Source of the DNA: Terribacillus halophilus
GTDB taxonomy: Bacteria > Bacillota > Bacilli > Bacillales > Amphibacillaceae
Assembly (NCBI RefSeq): GCF_900162685.1
Contig: NZ_LT727828.1
Coordinates: forward strand, 2,210,453 to 2,274,452
DNA: 64,000 nucleotides
Direction of reading: 5' to 3'
Part shown: positions 1 to 7,923 of the stretch, one piece after another
Layout: every line of letters begins with the position of its first letter
Numbering within the stretch: the stretch's first letter is position 1
The notes under the pieces: generated by a model
The model's input: only the letters and a program-made list of their open reading frames with translations
Databases searched by the model: none
Told to the model about the DNA's origin: nothing
Translations under genes and position numbers: made by a program

Positions 1-1
1 T

Positions 2-898
2 CCGCTCGGTCCAGGTGTGACAGCAAAGGATTTGATTCTTGCTATTATCGGTACATTCGGGGTCAAATTTGGAACTGGTTACGTGATTGAATACACAGGA
101 GAAGCAATTCGCGGGTTGTCTATGGAAGAACGCATGACAGTCTGCAACATGTCGATTGAAGCTGGTGCTCGTGCTGGCTTGATTAGTCCAGACGAAACAA
201 CATTTGAGTATTTGCGCGGCAGAAGATATGCACCCGATGCTGCAGCTTTTGAGGAAGCAGTGGAAGAATGGAAACAGCTAGCCACGGATAAAGACGCCAC
301 TTATGACCATACCGTTACGCTTGATGCAAGAAAAATAGAGCCGCAAGTAACATGGGGAACAAATCCCGGTATGTGTCTGCCTATTTCTGCAAGTGTGCCA
401 GACCCTGCTTTGATTGAAGATCAAGACGAGAAAAATGCAGTACAACAAGCGCTGGCTTACATGGGACTAAAGCCAAACCAACAGCTAACATCAATTGAAA
501 TACAGCATGTATTTATCGGATCCTGTACGAATTCACGTATTACCGATTTACGCAAAGCAGCTAGTGTCATTCGCGGACGAAAAGTACATCCTTCCGTACG
601 GGCAATGGTTGTTCCTGGTTCATTCACGGTCAAGATGCAAGCCGAGCAAGAAGGACTGGACACTCTCTTCCGGGAAGCAGGATTTGAATGGCGTGATGCA
701 GGCTGCAGTATGTGCTTGGCAATGAATGAGGATGTTGTACCTGCTGGGGAGCGCTGCGCTTCCACTTCAAACCGGAATTTCGAAGGACGTCAAGGTAATG
801 GGGCAAGGACCCATCTAGCTAGTCCAGAGATGGCAGCAGCAGCAGCCATAGAGGGTCGTTTCGTCGATGTGCGGCAAGTGATGGCACCAACTGTGTAA
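2..898 (+). CDS. leuC: 3-isopropylmalate dehydratase large subunit, 3' part
   Basis: LeuC with LeuD isomerises 2-isopropylmalate to 3-isopropylmalate in leucine synthesis. The reading frame is open from base 2 ([10 protein letters not shown]...), so the true start lies before the window; the GTG at 17 is an internal valine. The last of the three [4Fe-4S] cluster cysteine regions are visible: FIGSCTNSR and the C-x2-C of [12 protein letters not shown]. About 298 residues remain of a protein usually near 470. The stop is followed after 12 bases by leuD, so the two are one transcription unit. Confidence 0.97.
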   Translation, partial: PLGPGVTAKDLILAIIGTFGVKFGTGYVIEYTGEAIRGLSMEERMTVCNMSIEAGARAGLISPDETTFEYLRGRRYAPDAAAFEEAVEEWKQLATDKDATYDHTVTLDARKIEPQVTWGTNPGMCLPISASVPDPALIEDQDEKNAVQQALAYMGLKPNQQLTSIEIQHVFIGSCTNSRITDLRKAASVIRGRKVHPSVRAMVVPGSFTVKMQAEQEGLDTLFREAGFEWRDAGCSMCLAMNEDVVPAGERCASTSNRNFEGRQGNGARTHLASPEMAAAAAIEGRFVDVRQVMAPTV

Positions 899-910
899 GG
901 AGGATGAATA

Positions 911-1495
911 ATGGAACCAATTAACACACATAATGGCCTCGTGTACCCATTGCCAAAAAGAAACGTCGATACCGATCAAATTATTCCGAAGCAATTTTTG
1001 AAACGGATTGAGCGCTCAGGTTTCGGCCAGTTTCTTTTTTATAACTGGCGTTTTGATGACGATGGTCAGCCAAGACAAGATTTTACATTAAATGAGCCAA
1101 AATACAAAGGTGCATCTGTATTAATTGCCGGCGATAACTTTGGCTGCGGCTCCTCACGCGAGCACGCGCCATGGGCCCTATTAGATTATGGATTTAAAGT
1201 GATTATTGCACCGAGCTTTGCCGATATTTTCTATAATAATACGACAAAGAACGGCATTTTAGCTATTAAACTTTCGGAAGAGCAAGTAGACTACTTGCTC
1301 AAGCAAGCAGAAAAAAATTCGTATATACTAACAATAGATCTGAAAAATCAGATAGTATATGATAATCTTGAGTTTAAGGCAGGCTTTGACATTCCAGCCT
1401 ACCATAAGCATATGCTTTTAAATGGACTAGACGAAATCGGTATTACGTTGACGTATGCCGATCAGATCAAACAATTTGAACAGACACATAATTAA
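911..1495 (+). CDS. leuD: 3-isopropylmalate dehydratase small subunit
   Basis: This is the swivelling small subunit (194 aa) that completes the LeuCD aconitase-type enzyme. The substrate-loop motif [19 protein letters not shown] is intact near residue 75, followed by the conserved [11 protein letters not shown] segment. The length is normal for LeuD. AAGGAGG sits 7 bases before the ATG. It lies between leuC and ilvA with short gaps, which indicates the end of an ilv-leu type operon. Confidence 0.97.
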   Translation: MEPINTHNGLVYPLPKRNVDTDQIIPKQFLKRIERSGFGQFLFYNWRFDDDGQPRQDFTLNEPKYKGASVLIAGDNFGCGSSREHAPWALLDYGFKVIIAPSFADIFYNNTTKNGILAIKLSEEQVDYLLKQAEKNSYILTIDLKNQIVYDNLEFKAGFDIPAYHKHMLLNGLDEIGITLTYADQIKQFEQTHN

Positions 1496-1501
1496 AGGAG
1501 T

Positions 1502-2500
1502 GTGAAGGGCATTGGGGATTGCTTAAGTCAGAAGAAAATACAAGCAGCAGCAGCTTATTTGAAGAACTTGGTGCATCACACACCGATTCGTACTTCTACC
1601 ACTTTGGACCAATCGGTAGGAATGAACGTTTATCTGAAGATGGAGAACGAACAAAAAACAGGTGCTTTTAAAGCGCGTGGGGCTTGCTTTAAGATTGGCT
1701 GCATGAATGATGAAGCGGCAAAACGCGGTGTTATAGCAGCTTCTGCAGGCAACCACGCACAAGGTGTAGCATTGGCTGCAGCAAAACGGGGTATTCAAGC
1801 AAAGATTTTTATGCCGATTCATACACCAAAGCCTAAAGTCGAGGCAACCAAGAGTTACGGAGCCGCAGTTGAGCTCGCAGGCGAGAACTTTCAAGAAGCT
1901 CTCTTCGCTGCCCAAAAAGAACAGCAGCAAACAGGAAGCACGTTCATCCACCCCTTTGATGATATTGATATTATTGCAGGTCAAGGTACGATAGCCATCG
2001 AAATGCTCACAGATCAGCCTCAGCTGGATACCTTAATCGTCCCTATCGGTGGCGGTGGTTTAATTAGCGGTATTGCTTTTGCAGCTAAACAGATTAAACC
2101 GTCCATCCGTATTATCGGCGTACAGACAGAGGCAGCTTGTGCAACGTATCATACTTTTCACAAGCATCTGCTTCCGTCCTTGACTTGCAAGACAATTGCT
2201 GAGGGAATTGCTGTAAAGGAACCTGGCAAGGTGACGATGCCGCTGATTCAGCAATATGTGGATGATGTGGTTACCATTTCAGAACATGATATTGCAGCAA
2301 GTATTCTGCAGCTGCTTGAACGGCACAAAACGCTTGCAGAAGGAGCTGGTGCGGCAGCATTCGCTGCCTTGATGCGCCATCATCAGAGTATTCATTCCAA
2401 GCATTGCGGGATTATCATCAGCGGTGGGAACTTCGATCTTCAGAAGCTGTCTGAGCTGCACACACATACTATGCATCTCCCCGCCAACAGCATGGCATAA
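1502..2500 (+). CDS. ilvA: Threonine dehydratase, short form without ACT domain
   Basis: This PLP fold-type II enzyme deaminates threonine to 2-oxobutanoate, the first step toward isoleucine. The PLP lysine is in TGAFKARGA, the phosphate-binding glycine loop is PIGGGGLISG, and SAGNHAQGVA is present. At about 330 residues it stops after the catalytic domain; the C-terminal ACT-like domain that gives isoleucine feedback in the roughly 420-residue biosynthetic IlvA is absent. Family knowledge suggests it may escape feedback inhibition (inference). The start is uncertain: AAAGGAG at 1494-1500 lies only one base before the GTG at 1502, while an in-frame ATT at 1511 has normal spacing. It follows leuD by 6 bases. 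Confidence 0.9.
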   Translation: MKGIGDCLSQKKIQAAAAYLKNLVHHTPIRTSTTLDQSVGMNVYLKMENEQKTGAFKARGACFKIGCMNDEAAKRGVIAASAGNHAQGVALAAAKRGIQAKIFMPIHTPKPKVEATKSYGAAVELAGENFQEALFAAQKEQQQTGSTFIHPFDDIDIIAGQGTIAIEMLTDQPQLDTLIVPIGGGGLISGIAFAAKQIKPSIRIIGVQTEAACATYHTFHKHLLPSLTCKTIAEGIAVKEPGKVTMPLIQQYVDDVVTISEHDIAASILQLLERHKTLAEGAGAAAFAALMRHHQSIHSKHCGIIISGGNFDLQKLSELHTHTMHLPANSMA

Positions 2501-2540
2501 AAAATGAGCAAGAAGCACATCGCTTCCTGCTCTATTTTTC
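2500..2540. terminator. Convergent terminator after ilvA
   Basis: The stem GAGCAaGAAGC / GCTTCcTGCTC with a 5-base loop is flanked by A-tract and ATTTTT, so it can act on both strands. It covers the ilvA stop and the end of the opposing small repressor gene. Confidence 0.7.
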
Positions 2541-2696
2541 TTTCTCTGACTTCAGTCGCCCAGCTTGCTTCAGCTGCTCGCGAAGCAGATATTCGATTTG
2601 AGCATTCACACTGCGAAAATCATCGTCTGCCCACTTCTGCACCATATCGTAAATTTCCTGGTTTATGCGCAACGGAAAACTCTTCTTTTTTGCCAT
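2532..2696 (-). CDS. Arc-like ribbon-helix-helix DNA-binding protein
   Basis: This 54-residue gene begins MAKKKSFPLRINQEIYDMV. The short basic beta strand (KSFPLRIN), followed by two helices (QEIYDMVQKWADD and SVNAQIEYLLREQLK), is the Arc/MetJ ribbon-helix-helix pattern. A GGGG Shine-Dalgarno lies before the ATG. It starts 12 bases after the SPFH gene on the same strand, so the two form an operon. It is the obvious candidate to bind the perfect palindrome upstream of that operon (inference). It has no C-terminal toxin-binding extension, and no toxin gene is adjacent. Confidence 0.8.
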   Translation of the reverse strand: MAKKKSFPLRINQEIYDMVQKWADDDFRSVNAQIEYLLREQLKQAGRLKSEKEK

Positions 2697-2708
2697 AATA
2701 CCCCTGCT

Positions 2709-3548
2709 TTAATACAGCGATCCATTGTTTACGACGGGCTGTGTCCCGCGATCGGAAACAATGGCCACCATCAAATTATTCACCATCTGTGCTTTACGCT
2801 CTGCATCAAGCTCTAAATCACCGTCATTCAAAGCTTCAACAGCATCCATTGACATGCCGACCGCACCTTCTACAATCATTTTACGTGCAGCAATGATGGC
2901 TGACGCTTGCTGACGCTGCAGCATCGCTTGTGCAATTTCTGTTGAATAAGCTAAATGCGTGAAACGCGCTTCCATAACTTCCACACCCGCTTCACTCAAA
3001 CGCGCTTCCAGCTCTGCTTGCAGTTTCCCGGTAATTTCATCTCCGTTTTCACGCAGCGAATATCCAGTTTCATTAAAATTATCGTACGGGTAATTGGAAG
3101 CAATATAACGCACTGCCGCTTCACTCTGTATCGCAACAAACTCTTCGTAATCATCCACGTTAAACGCCGCTTTGGCCGTATCTATTACACGATACACAAT
3201 CACGGCTGCTATTTCAATTGGATTCCCTTCTACATCATTTACTTTAAGCGTCTTGGAGTTGAAGTTGCGGATACGCAGCGTAACTCGCTGTCTTGTTGTT
3301 AATGGAAAAGTGAGGAACAGCCCATTGGCACGGATTGTGCCGATGTACTTTCCGAAGAAAGTCACCACATAGGATTGGTTTGGAGGTACAATAACAATAC
3401 CAGTAATGAGCAGCAAACCAACAATAAACAGAAGGATAGCCGGAAAAATCACCTCTTGTGTCAAACTAAAGATACCAGCACCCACCAGCGCGAGGATAAT
3501 CAATACTCCTAGAAAACCATTCAAGACGGCAGCCTGCTTTTCTTTCAT
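2709..3548 (-). CDS. SPFH/band-7 (prohibitin-like) membrane protein
   Basis: This 279-aa protein has two N-terminal membrane segments (roughly residues 8-27 and 32-55), then an SPFH/band-7 domain starting near VPPNQSYVVTFFGKYIGT. A helical region rich in Ala and Glu follows (KLQAELEARLSEAGVEV, QRQQASAIIAARKM), as in prohibitin and stomatin relatives. Such proteins form membrane-anchored scaffolds; the precise role is unknown. The ATG at 3548 is preferred over an in-frame GTG three codons earlier because TAGGAG is 8 bases upstream of the ATG and overlaps the GTG. It is co-transcribed with the Arc-like gene downstream. Confidence 0.88.
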   Translation of the reverse strand: MKEKQAAVLNGFLGVLIILALVGAGIFSLTQEVIFPAILLFIVGLLLITGIVIVPPNQSYVVTFFGKYIGTIRANGLFLTFPLTTRQRVTLRIRNFNSKTLKVNDVEGNPIEIAAVIVYRVIDTAKAAFNVDDYEEFVAIQSEAAVRYIASNYPYDNFNETGYSLRENGDEITGKLQAELEARLSEAGVEVMEARFTHLAYSTEIAQAMLQRQQASAIIAARKMIVEGAVGMSMDAVEALNDGDLELDAERKAQMVNNLMVAIVSDRGTQPVVNNGSLY

Positions 3549-3567
3549 ACACGTCACTCCTACATTT

Positions 3568-3597
3568 TAATATTAAAGTGATATCACTTTAATATTA
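3568..3597. promoter_or_regulatory. 30-bp perfect palindrome, likely operator
   Basis: A perfect 30-bp inverted repeat with the centre AAAGTGATATCACTTT lies 20 bases upstream of the SPFH start codon and 77 bases before the divergent kinase gene. It is AT-rich at its ends. Position and perfection suggest an operator, most simply for the RHH protein encoded in the same operon. The regulator assignment is inference. Confidence 0.65.
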
Positions 3598-3673
3598 TTA
3601 TATATTCAGATAACTTACTTTGCAACCTGCTGACAAGCCGATATACTAAAAAGAAAAAGAACGGAGAAAATAT

Positions 3674-4465
3674 ATGCTTTATCACATCAGCAGACCGTTT
3701 CGCTTGCTGCACCGTCAGCTAGTCGATAAGAATTACCCACCTGGCTCGCACATAATAGAACGATACAATGTCATACGAAAACTTGGTTCAGGAAGCTACG
3801 GCACAACTTATCTATGTGACGATACTGTGCTAAATCAAACATGCACTGTGAAACAGCTGCGGCGCAGCAGACAAAAGCGCAAAAAATACTTCGCGATGTT
3901 CGAGCGCGAATTTGAGCTTTTGCAAGCACTTCAGCATCCCGCCATTCCCGAAGCTACATCCTTTTTCCATACAGAACATGGCTATTTCTTTGTTATGGAC
4001 TATCTAGCTGGCGAAAATATCGAACAGCATATTTTTGATACAAAGAAAAAATACACCGAAAAAGATGCACTGACGCTGACAATGGATATCGCCCTTATTG
4101 TAGAATACCTGCATGCACAGCGTATATACCATGGCGATATTCGCATTCCGAATGTCATGTTAATAAAAGGGCATGCTTCTTTAATTGATTTTGGATTGGC
4201 AGCAAAATTTACAGGTTCAGAAACGAGAGAAGAACAGCTGCGCAGGGAACAAGACTTGTTTGATTTAGGTGATATCCTTCTTTACCTCTTGTATACAACT
4301 TTCGAACAGACAAATAAAAAAGCCCTTCCTTGGACAGAAGAGCTTACCTTATCAGCTGATTGCAAATTTGTTCTGGAAAGATTACTTGGCATTCGAGATC
4401 CCTTCGCCACGGTAGCAGAAGCAGTTAAAGCAATGGAAACAGCAAAAGAAAAAGCAGCAGATTAA
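3674..4465 (+). CDS. Small cytoplasmic serine/threonine protein kinase, YbdM-like
   Basis: This is a single Hanks-type kinase domain of 263 aa with no membrane segment or PASTA repeats. Visible are the glycine loop GSGSYGTT (38-45), the ATP-anchoring lysine K60 in CTVKQL, the catalytic loop HGDIRIPN (153-160) where HGD replaces HRD, and DFG (172-174). The Asp, Asn and DFG needed for catalysis are kept. Size and layout recall B. subtilis YbdM. The start has ACGGAG 8 bases upstream. Its end overlaps the convergent RGSY-rich gene by 4 bases; substrates are unknown. Confidence 0.85.
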   Translation: MLYHISRPFRLLHRQLVDKNYPPGSHIIERYNVIRKLGSGSYGTTYLCDDTVLNQTCTVKQLRRSRQKRKKYFAMFEREFELLQALQHPAIPEATSFFHTEHGYFFVMDYLAGENIEQHIFDTKKKYTEKDALTLTMDIALIVEYLHAQRIYHGDIRIPNVMLIKGHASLIDFGLAAKFTGSETREEQLRREQDLFDLGDILLYLLYTTFEQTNKKALPWTEELTLSADCKFVLERLLGIRDPFATVAEAVKAMETAKEKAAD

Positions 4466-4683
4466 CTGCTGCTTCCATAACCCCGGCGTTTATATCGGCT
4501 GCTGCCTCCATACCGATTGCGACCATAACCGCTGCTTCCGCTCGAACCATGACGACGGCGGCCGCGATGGCTGCTGGAATCATAGCGACGGCCACGGTGA
4601 CCGCTGGAATCGTATCTTCTGCTGCGACGATGACTGCTGCCGCCGGCGGATTCTTTTAATTTACGGATAAACTTCTTGAACAT
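4462..4683 (-). CDS. Small Arg/Gly/Ser/Tyr-rich low-complexity protein
   Basis: This 73-aa protein has a short basic helix-like start (MFKKFIRKLKESAGG) and then an almost pure R, G, S, Y, H tail with imperfect repeats of the form RRYDSSGHRG, RRYDSSSHRG and RRRHGSSGSSG. A strong GGGAGG site 8 bases before the ATG argues that it is expressed. The tail resembles RGG/RSY-type nucleic-acid-binding or spore-structural sequences, but no family is recognised. Convergent 4-base overlap with the kinase gene means they share 3' ends. Confidence 0.6.
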   Translation of the reverse strand: MFKKFIRKLKESAGGSSHRRSRRYDSSGHRGRRYDSSSHRGRRRHGSSGSSGYGRNRYGGSSRYKRRGYGSSS

Positions 4684-4762
4684 AAGCTTTCCTCCCTTAC
4701 TTCTACTGTTTCCTATACGATTGGTAATCCAACTAAGTTCCTCAAAAAACGTTTCTTTATTT

Positions 4763-5092
4763 CTACTTGTTCATTAATGAAATAATTTTATCGAGTTTCT
4801 GAGCGAAGTCCTCCATACGGACAAATCGGCCTTCTCTAATTTGTTCCTTACCTCCTGCAAACACCAAAATCGTTGGCGCACCGAAAGCCATAAACCTGCC
4901 GACTACTTCTTGCACCTCACTTGCATCTGTATAAGCTAGCTGTACATCAGGCAGACTAGCCGCAAGCTCTTTCATACGAGGCAGAAGTGCCTCACATACA
5001 CTGCATCCTGGTGACGAGATAAACAAGATGGCAAGCTGATTCTCGTCTACGAAACGCTCTGCCGCTTCTATACTATGCAATTGCACACGCAT
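4763..5092 (-). CDS. Thioredoxin-like protein
   Basis: This 109-aa thioredoxin-fold protein has an active-site C-x2-C in SSPGCSVCEALLP (residues about 29-33) and the cis-proline region GAPTILVFAGG. The sequence between is not the classical WCGPC, so it resembles the YdbP/YbbN class of small thioredoxin-like proteins rather than TrxA. It should be cytoplasmic, as no signal peptide is seen. The ATG at 5092 is chosen over the GTG at 5095 because AAAAGGTGAG is better spaced from it. Confidence 0.85.
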   Translation of the reverse strand: MRVQLHSIEAAERFVDENQLAILFISSPGCSVCEALLPRMKELAASLPDVQLAYTDASEVQEVVGRFMAFGAPTILVFAGGKEQIREGRFVRMEDFAQKLDKIISLMNK

Positions 5093-5228
5093 CACTCACC
5101 TTTTGGTTCTTCTCCTCATCATATAGAAAATCTCCCTTGAAAGCGAATGATATGTTATAGTAGACTCTGGTAATATTCAAACAAATATTGACAAAATTTT
5201 AGTTAGCAATTAAAGGAGACACCAATAT

Positions 5229-6263
5229 ATGCCTAAAGAAGAAAGACAGGAGCTGCGCAGATCGCAGAAAAAACGGAAGAAATCACGTAAAAAGCGTGTC
5301 ATCCGAAATATCTTTCTGATTGTTATACTCTTGCTCCTTATCCCGGCAGCATACGCCGGTTATCTATACGTGAAAGCCGGAAATTTGGCCAACGATTCCT
5401 ATCAAGATGATGGGCGCGACAAATCTTCCCTTCGTGACAGTGCTGTAGATCCAGCTAAAGACAGTGTCAGCGTGCTGTTTATCGGTTCTGATTCCAGTGA
5501 AAAGCGGGAAAATCAAAACATCGGTAAACGGTCTGACACCATGATTCTTGCAACATTTAATAAGGATGAGAAAAGCATCAAAATGCTTAGCGTTCCGCGT
5601 GACACGTACACATACGTCCCTTATTTGGAACGGAACACCAAAATTAATAGTTCCTATAATGGCGGGCCTACTGCAACAGTTGAAGCTGTAGAAGAACTGC
5701 TTCAAGTACCTGTCGATTATTATTTGGATGTAAATTTTGAAGCCTTCATTAGTGTCGTTAATGCATTAGACGGCGTTAAAGTTGATGTCCCATATGAACT
5801 GGAAGAGATGAATTCCAAAGATGAAAAAGGCGCTATCCACCTGCAGCCTGGGGTTCAAAAGCTGAACGGTGAGGAAGCTCTAGCACTTGCCAGAACGCGT
5901 AAGCAGGATAGTGACTTTGCCCGCAGTGAAAGACAGCAGCAAATCATCAAAGCTATGATGGATAAAGCAACGGACCTAAGTTCTGTCCTTAAGTATTCGG
6001 ATTTATTAGAAGCTGTTGGAAGCAATATGCAGACAAATATGACATTCGATGAAATGAAGAGCTTTGTCTCTTATGGAGTCAATAATAAATTGTCTATGGA
6101 AACGATACAACTTGAAGGTCAAGGAGGAACTGGTATCGTTCCCGGATACGGTGCTTGGGCATTTGTTCCAGATCCCACTTCACTTGCTAACGCTACCCAA
6201 ACACTGCGTGATCAATTGGAGCTGCCGGCGCTTGACTCTAGCACTCCCACAACCTCGCCTTAA
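5229..6263 (+). CDS. LytR-CpsA-Psr (LCP) family cell-wall polymer ligase
   Basis: LCP proteins transfer teichoic acid or other anionic polymers from lipid carriers to peptidoglycan outside the membrane. The 344-aa protein has a basic cytoplasmic start (residues 1-26), one membrane anchor (about 27-47), then the LCP domain. Conserved parts are FIGSD, RSDTMILATFN, the pyrophosphate-binding arginine in SVPRDTYTYVP, and the ARTRKQDSDFARSERQQ block. AAAGGAG precedes the ATG. A terminator overlaps the stop, so it is probably monocistronic. Confidence 0.92.
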   Translation: MPKEERQELRRSQKKRKKSRKKRVIRNIFLIVILLLLIPAAYAGYLYVKAGNLANDSYQDDGRDKSSLRDSAVDPAKDSVSVLFIGSDSSEKRENQNIGKRSDTMILATFNKDEKSIKMLSVPRDTYTYVPYLERNTKINSSYNGGPTATVEAVEELLQVPVDYYLDVNFEAFISVVNALDGVKVDVPYELEEMNSKDEKGAIHLQPGVQKLNGEEALALARTRKQDSDFARSERQQQIIKAMMDKATDLSSVLKYSDLLEAVGSNMQTNMTFDEMKSFVSYGVNNKLSMETIQLEGQGGTGIVPGYGAWAFVPDPTSLANATQTLRDQLELPALDSSTPTTSP

Positions 6264-6280
6264 TAAGGCGGGGTTTTTCT
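6253..6280 (+). terminator. Rho-independent terminator of the LCP gene
   Basis: The stem CCTCGCC / GGCGGGG with a 7-base loop is followed by TTTTTCTT. The LCP stop codon lies in the loop. Confidence 0.85.
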
Positions 6281-7170
6281 TATACTGTTTTTGGTACAAT
6301 TACCCGAATTTCTTCGGGCAAAACCTCAGCTTGGAATGGAAGCGGCACCCCTTCATCCCCATCAATATTAACAACAAGCTTTGTATCTGATTGAACCCGA
6401 ATTGACTTCGCTTTAAAATAAGCTACTTGCTCATTCGCACCTAGCTTCCCTTTGACAAGGTCCGGAATAATGGAAGCTGCCTTTGGGATAGAAAGGTCTT
6501 TTAATAGGAAGATATGAAATTGATGGTCATCTACTTTGGCTTGCTCTGCAAACTTCTCAAATCCAGCCACGGAATTTGTCATTGCTGCTAGCATCATATA
6601 TGCGTTGTCATGGTATGCTTCTATCCCGTCCGCATCCATTTGCAGCAGAAACGGTGTCTTGTTACGGAATGCTTTTGCACCCTCCCTCAAATAAGCAAAG
6701 TGGCCGTACTTGCTTTTCTCCTCCGGCGTAACATCGTAGACAGCCTCTGCGATGACGCCAACTGCTAACACATTCATAAAATACCGATTCCCCAATTTAC
6801 CGATATCCACGCGCTTTGTATGGTAACCTTCCAGTAAATCTAGCGCCTCTTTCGGCTTCTTTGGAATCTGCAATGCACGGGCGAAATCATTTACTGTCCC
6901 AAGCGGAACAAAAGCAAATGCAGGCTGCTGCTTCTTTTCAGCCAACCCATTGACACATTCATTAATTGTACCGTCTCCGCCCATAGCAAGCAGTGTTTCA
7001 TATGTACCGTCACAAGCTTCAGCCGCAAATTTTGTCGCATCCCCCGCTTTTTCTGTGTATCTTATTACGACTAAATCATGCCGCTTGCCAAGCACCCCAA
7101 CTGCCCTTTCTTCATAGTCCATTGCCTTTTCCTTTCCCGATGAAGGATTAATAATAAGCATAGCTCGCAC
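6280..7170 (-). CDS. YegS/BmrU/DgkB-family lipid (diacylglycerol) kinase
   Basis: This family phosphorylates diacylglycerol or related lipids at the inner membrane face. The nucleotide-binding motif GGDGTINECVNGL and the second motif PLGTVNDFARAL are intact, and the protein begins with the usual LIINPSSG strand. The frame extends further upstream, but AGAGAGGTG lies just before a GTG at 7170 giving MRAMLIINPSSG, 296 aa, the normal family length. It is divergent from the ArsR regulator, with the putative ArsR operator close to its promoter region, so it may also be under that regulator (inference). Confidence 0.88.
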   Translation of the reverse strand: MRAMLIINPSSGKEKAMDYEERAVGVLGKRHDLVVIRYTEKAGDATKFAAEACDGTYETLLAMGGDGTINECVNGLAEKKQQPAFAFVPLGTVNDFARALQIPKKPKEALDLLEGYHTKRVDIGKLGNRYFMNVLAVGVIAEAVYDVTPEEKSKYGHFAYLREGAKAFRNKTPFLLQMDADGIEAYHDNAYMMLAAMTNSVAGFEKFAEQAKVDDHQFHIFLLKDLSIPKAASIIPDLVKGKLGANEQVAYFKAKSIRVQSDTKLVVNIDGDEGVPLPFQAEVLPEEIRVIVPKTV

Positions 7171-7246
7171 CGTTTTCACCTCTCTTTGTTTTTTCCTGTC
7201 TATACCTTTTCTTAACATAAATGAAACCACATCTAATTTGACTTCC

Positions 7247-7258
7247 ATCTAATTAGAT
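7247..7258. promoter_or_regulatory. Candidate ArsR operator 1
   Basis: The perfect 12-bp palindrome ATCTAATTAGAT lies 29 bases before the ArsR start, with the related half-sites ATCTAAT at 7231 and TAATCTAAT at 7260. An identical palindrome stands before the MFS gene, which supports a shared regulator. Confidence 0.65.
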
Positions 7259-7286
7259 AGTAATCTAATCAAAAGGAGATGATCTA

Positions 7287-7865
7287 ATGCAGCTTGATAA
7301 AATCGTCCGCTTCCACAAAGCTGTTGGAGATACTACAAGAATGCGAATCATCGCAGTGTTAAAAAGAGGACCGCTTCACGGGCAAGCTATCGCGCATAAG
7401 CTTGGATTAAAGCCGCCCACCATCACACACCATATAACAAAGCTGCGTGAATCCGGCATTATTTATCCAATTAGGGACGGTAACAGTATTTACTTTTACT
7501 TAGACGAACCGCACTTAGAACGATTATCAAAAAGTATCTTGCAGCTCGGCGAAGAAAGCGTGCACCCAAGTGCGCAAGTAAATCCTGAGGAAAAGCTTAA
7601 ATTAGTAAAGAATTTCTTTTCTCCCGATGGTAAGCTCCTCCAATTACCGGCTAAAGAGAAAAAACGCGTCGTTGTTTTAGCTTATATGATACAGCATTTA
7701 GAGAAGCACCGTGTTTATGAAGAACAAGAAATAAATGGTTATATCCAGCGGTACCATTCCGATTATGCGACCATCCGACGAGAGTGGATTACGCACCAAT
7801 TTCTTTATCGTGACAATAATAAATACCAATTGAATCCTGAGGAAATGTGGCCCGCTAGCTTTTGA
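7287..7865 (+). CDS. ArsR-type HTH regulator with C-terminal DUF2087 domain
   Basis: This 192-aa regulator has an ArsR/winged-helix DNA-binding domain (residues about 5-85: GDTTRMRIIAVLKRGPLHGQ then KPPTITHHITKLRESGII) and a DUF2087 domain (about 125-185: EKKRVVVLAYMIQHL, EINGYIQRYHSDYATIRREW). No metal-binding cysteine motif of the arsenic or cadmium sensors is present, so the ligand is unknown. GGAGATG precedes the ATG. It is followed by an MFS exporter with the same palindrome, so it probably represses itself and the transporter. Confidence 0.88.
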   Translation: MQLDKIVRFHKAVGDTTRMRIIAVLKRGPLHGQAIAHKLGLKPPTITHHITKLRESGIIYPIRDGNSIYFYLDEPHLERLSKSILQLGEESVHPSAQVNPEEKLKLVKNFFSPDGKLLQLPAKEKKRVVVLAYMIQHLEKHRVYEEQEINGYIQRYHSDYATIRREWITHQFLYRDNNKYQLNPEEMWPASF

Positions 7866-7874
7866 GAGCGGGCC
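7849..7874 (+). terminator. Hairpin at arsR end, possible attenuator
   Basis: A perfect 8-bp stem GGCCCGCT / AGCGGGCC with a 10-base loop spans the regulator stop codon. There is no T-tract after it, so it is more likely an RNA-stability or partial-termination element than a full terminator. Confidence 0.4.
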
Positions 7875-7884
7875 GTTGCCTCAC

Positions 7885-7896
7885 ATCTAATTAGAT
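7885..7896. promoter_or_regulatory. Candidate ArsR operator 2
   Basis: The palindrome ATCTAATTAGAT lies 27 bases before the MFS start codon and is identical to the site upstream of the regulator gene. Confidence 0.65.
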
Positions 7897-7923
7897 ACTC
7901 ATCAAACTACTAGGAGGAAAAAG

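Noticed and set aside
1523-1984. 153-codon minus-strand frame inside ilvA
   Set aside because: Antisense to a clear enzyme gene and Cys/Leu-rich without any domain.
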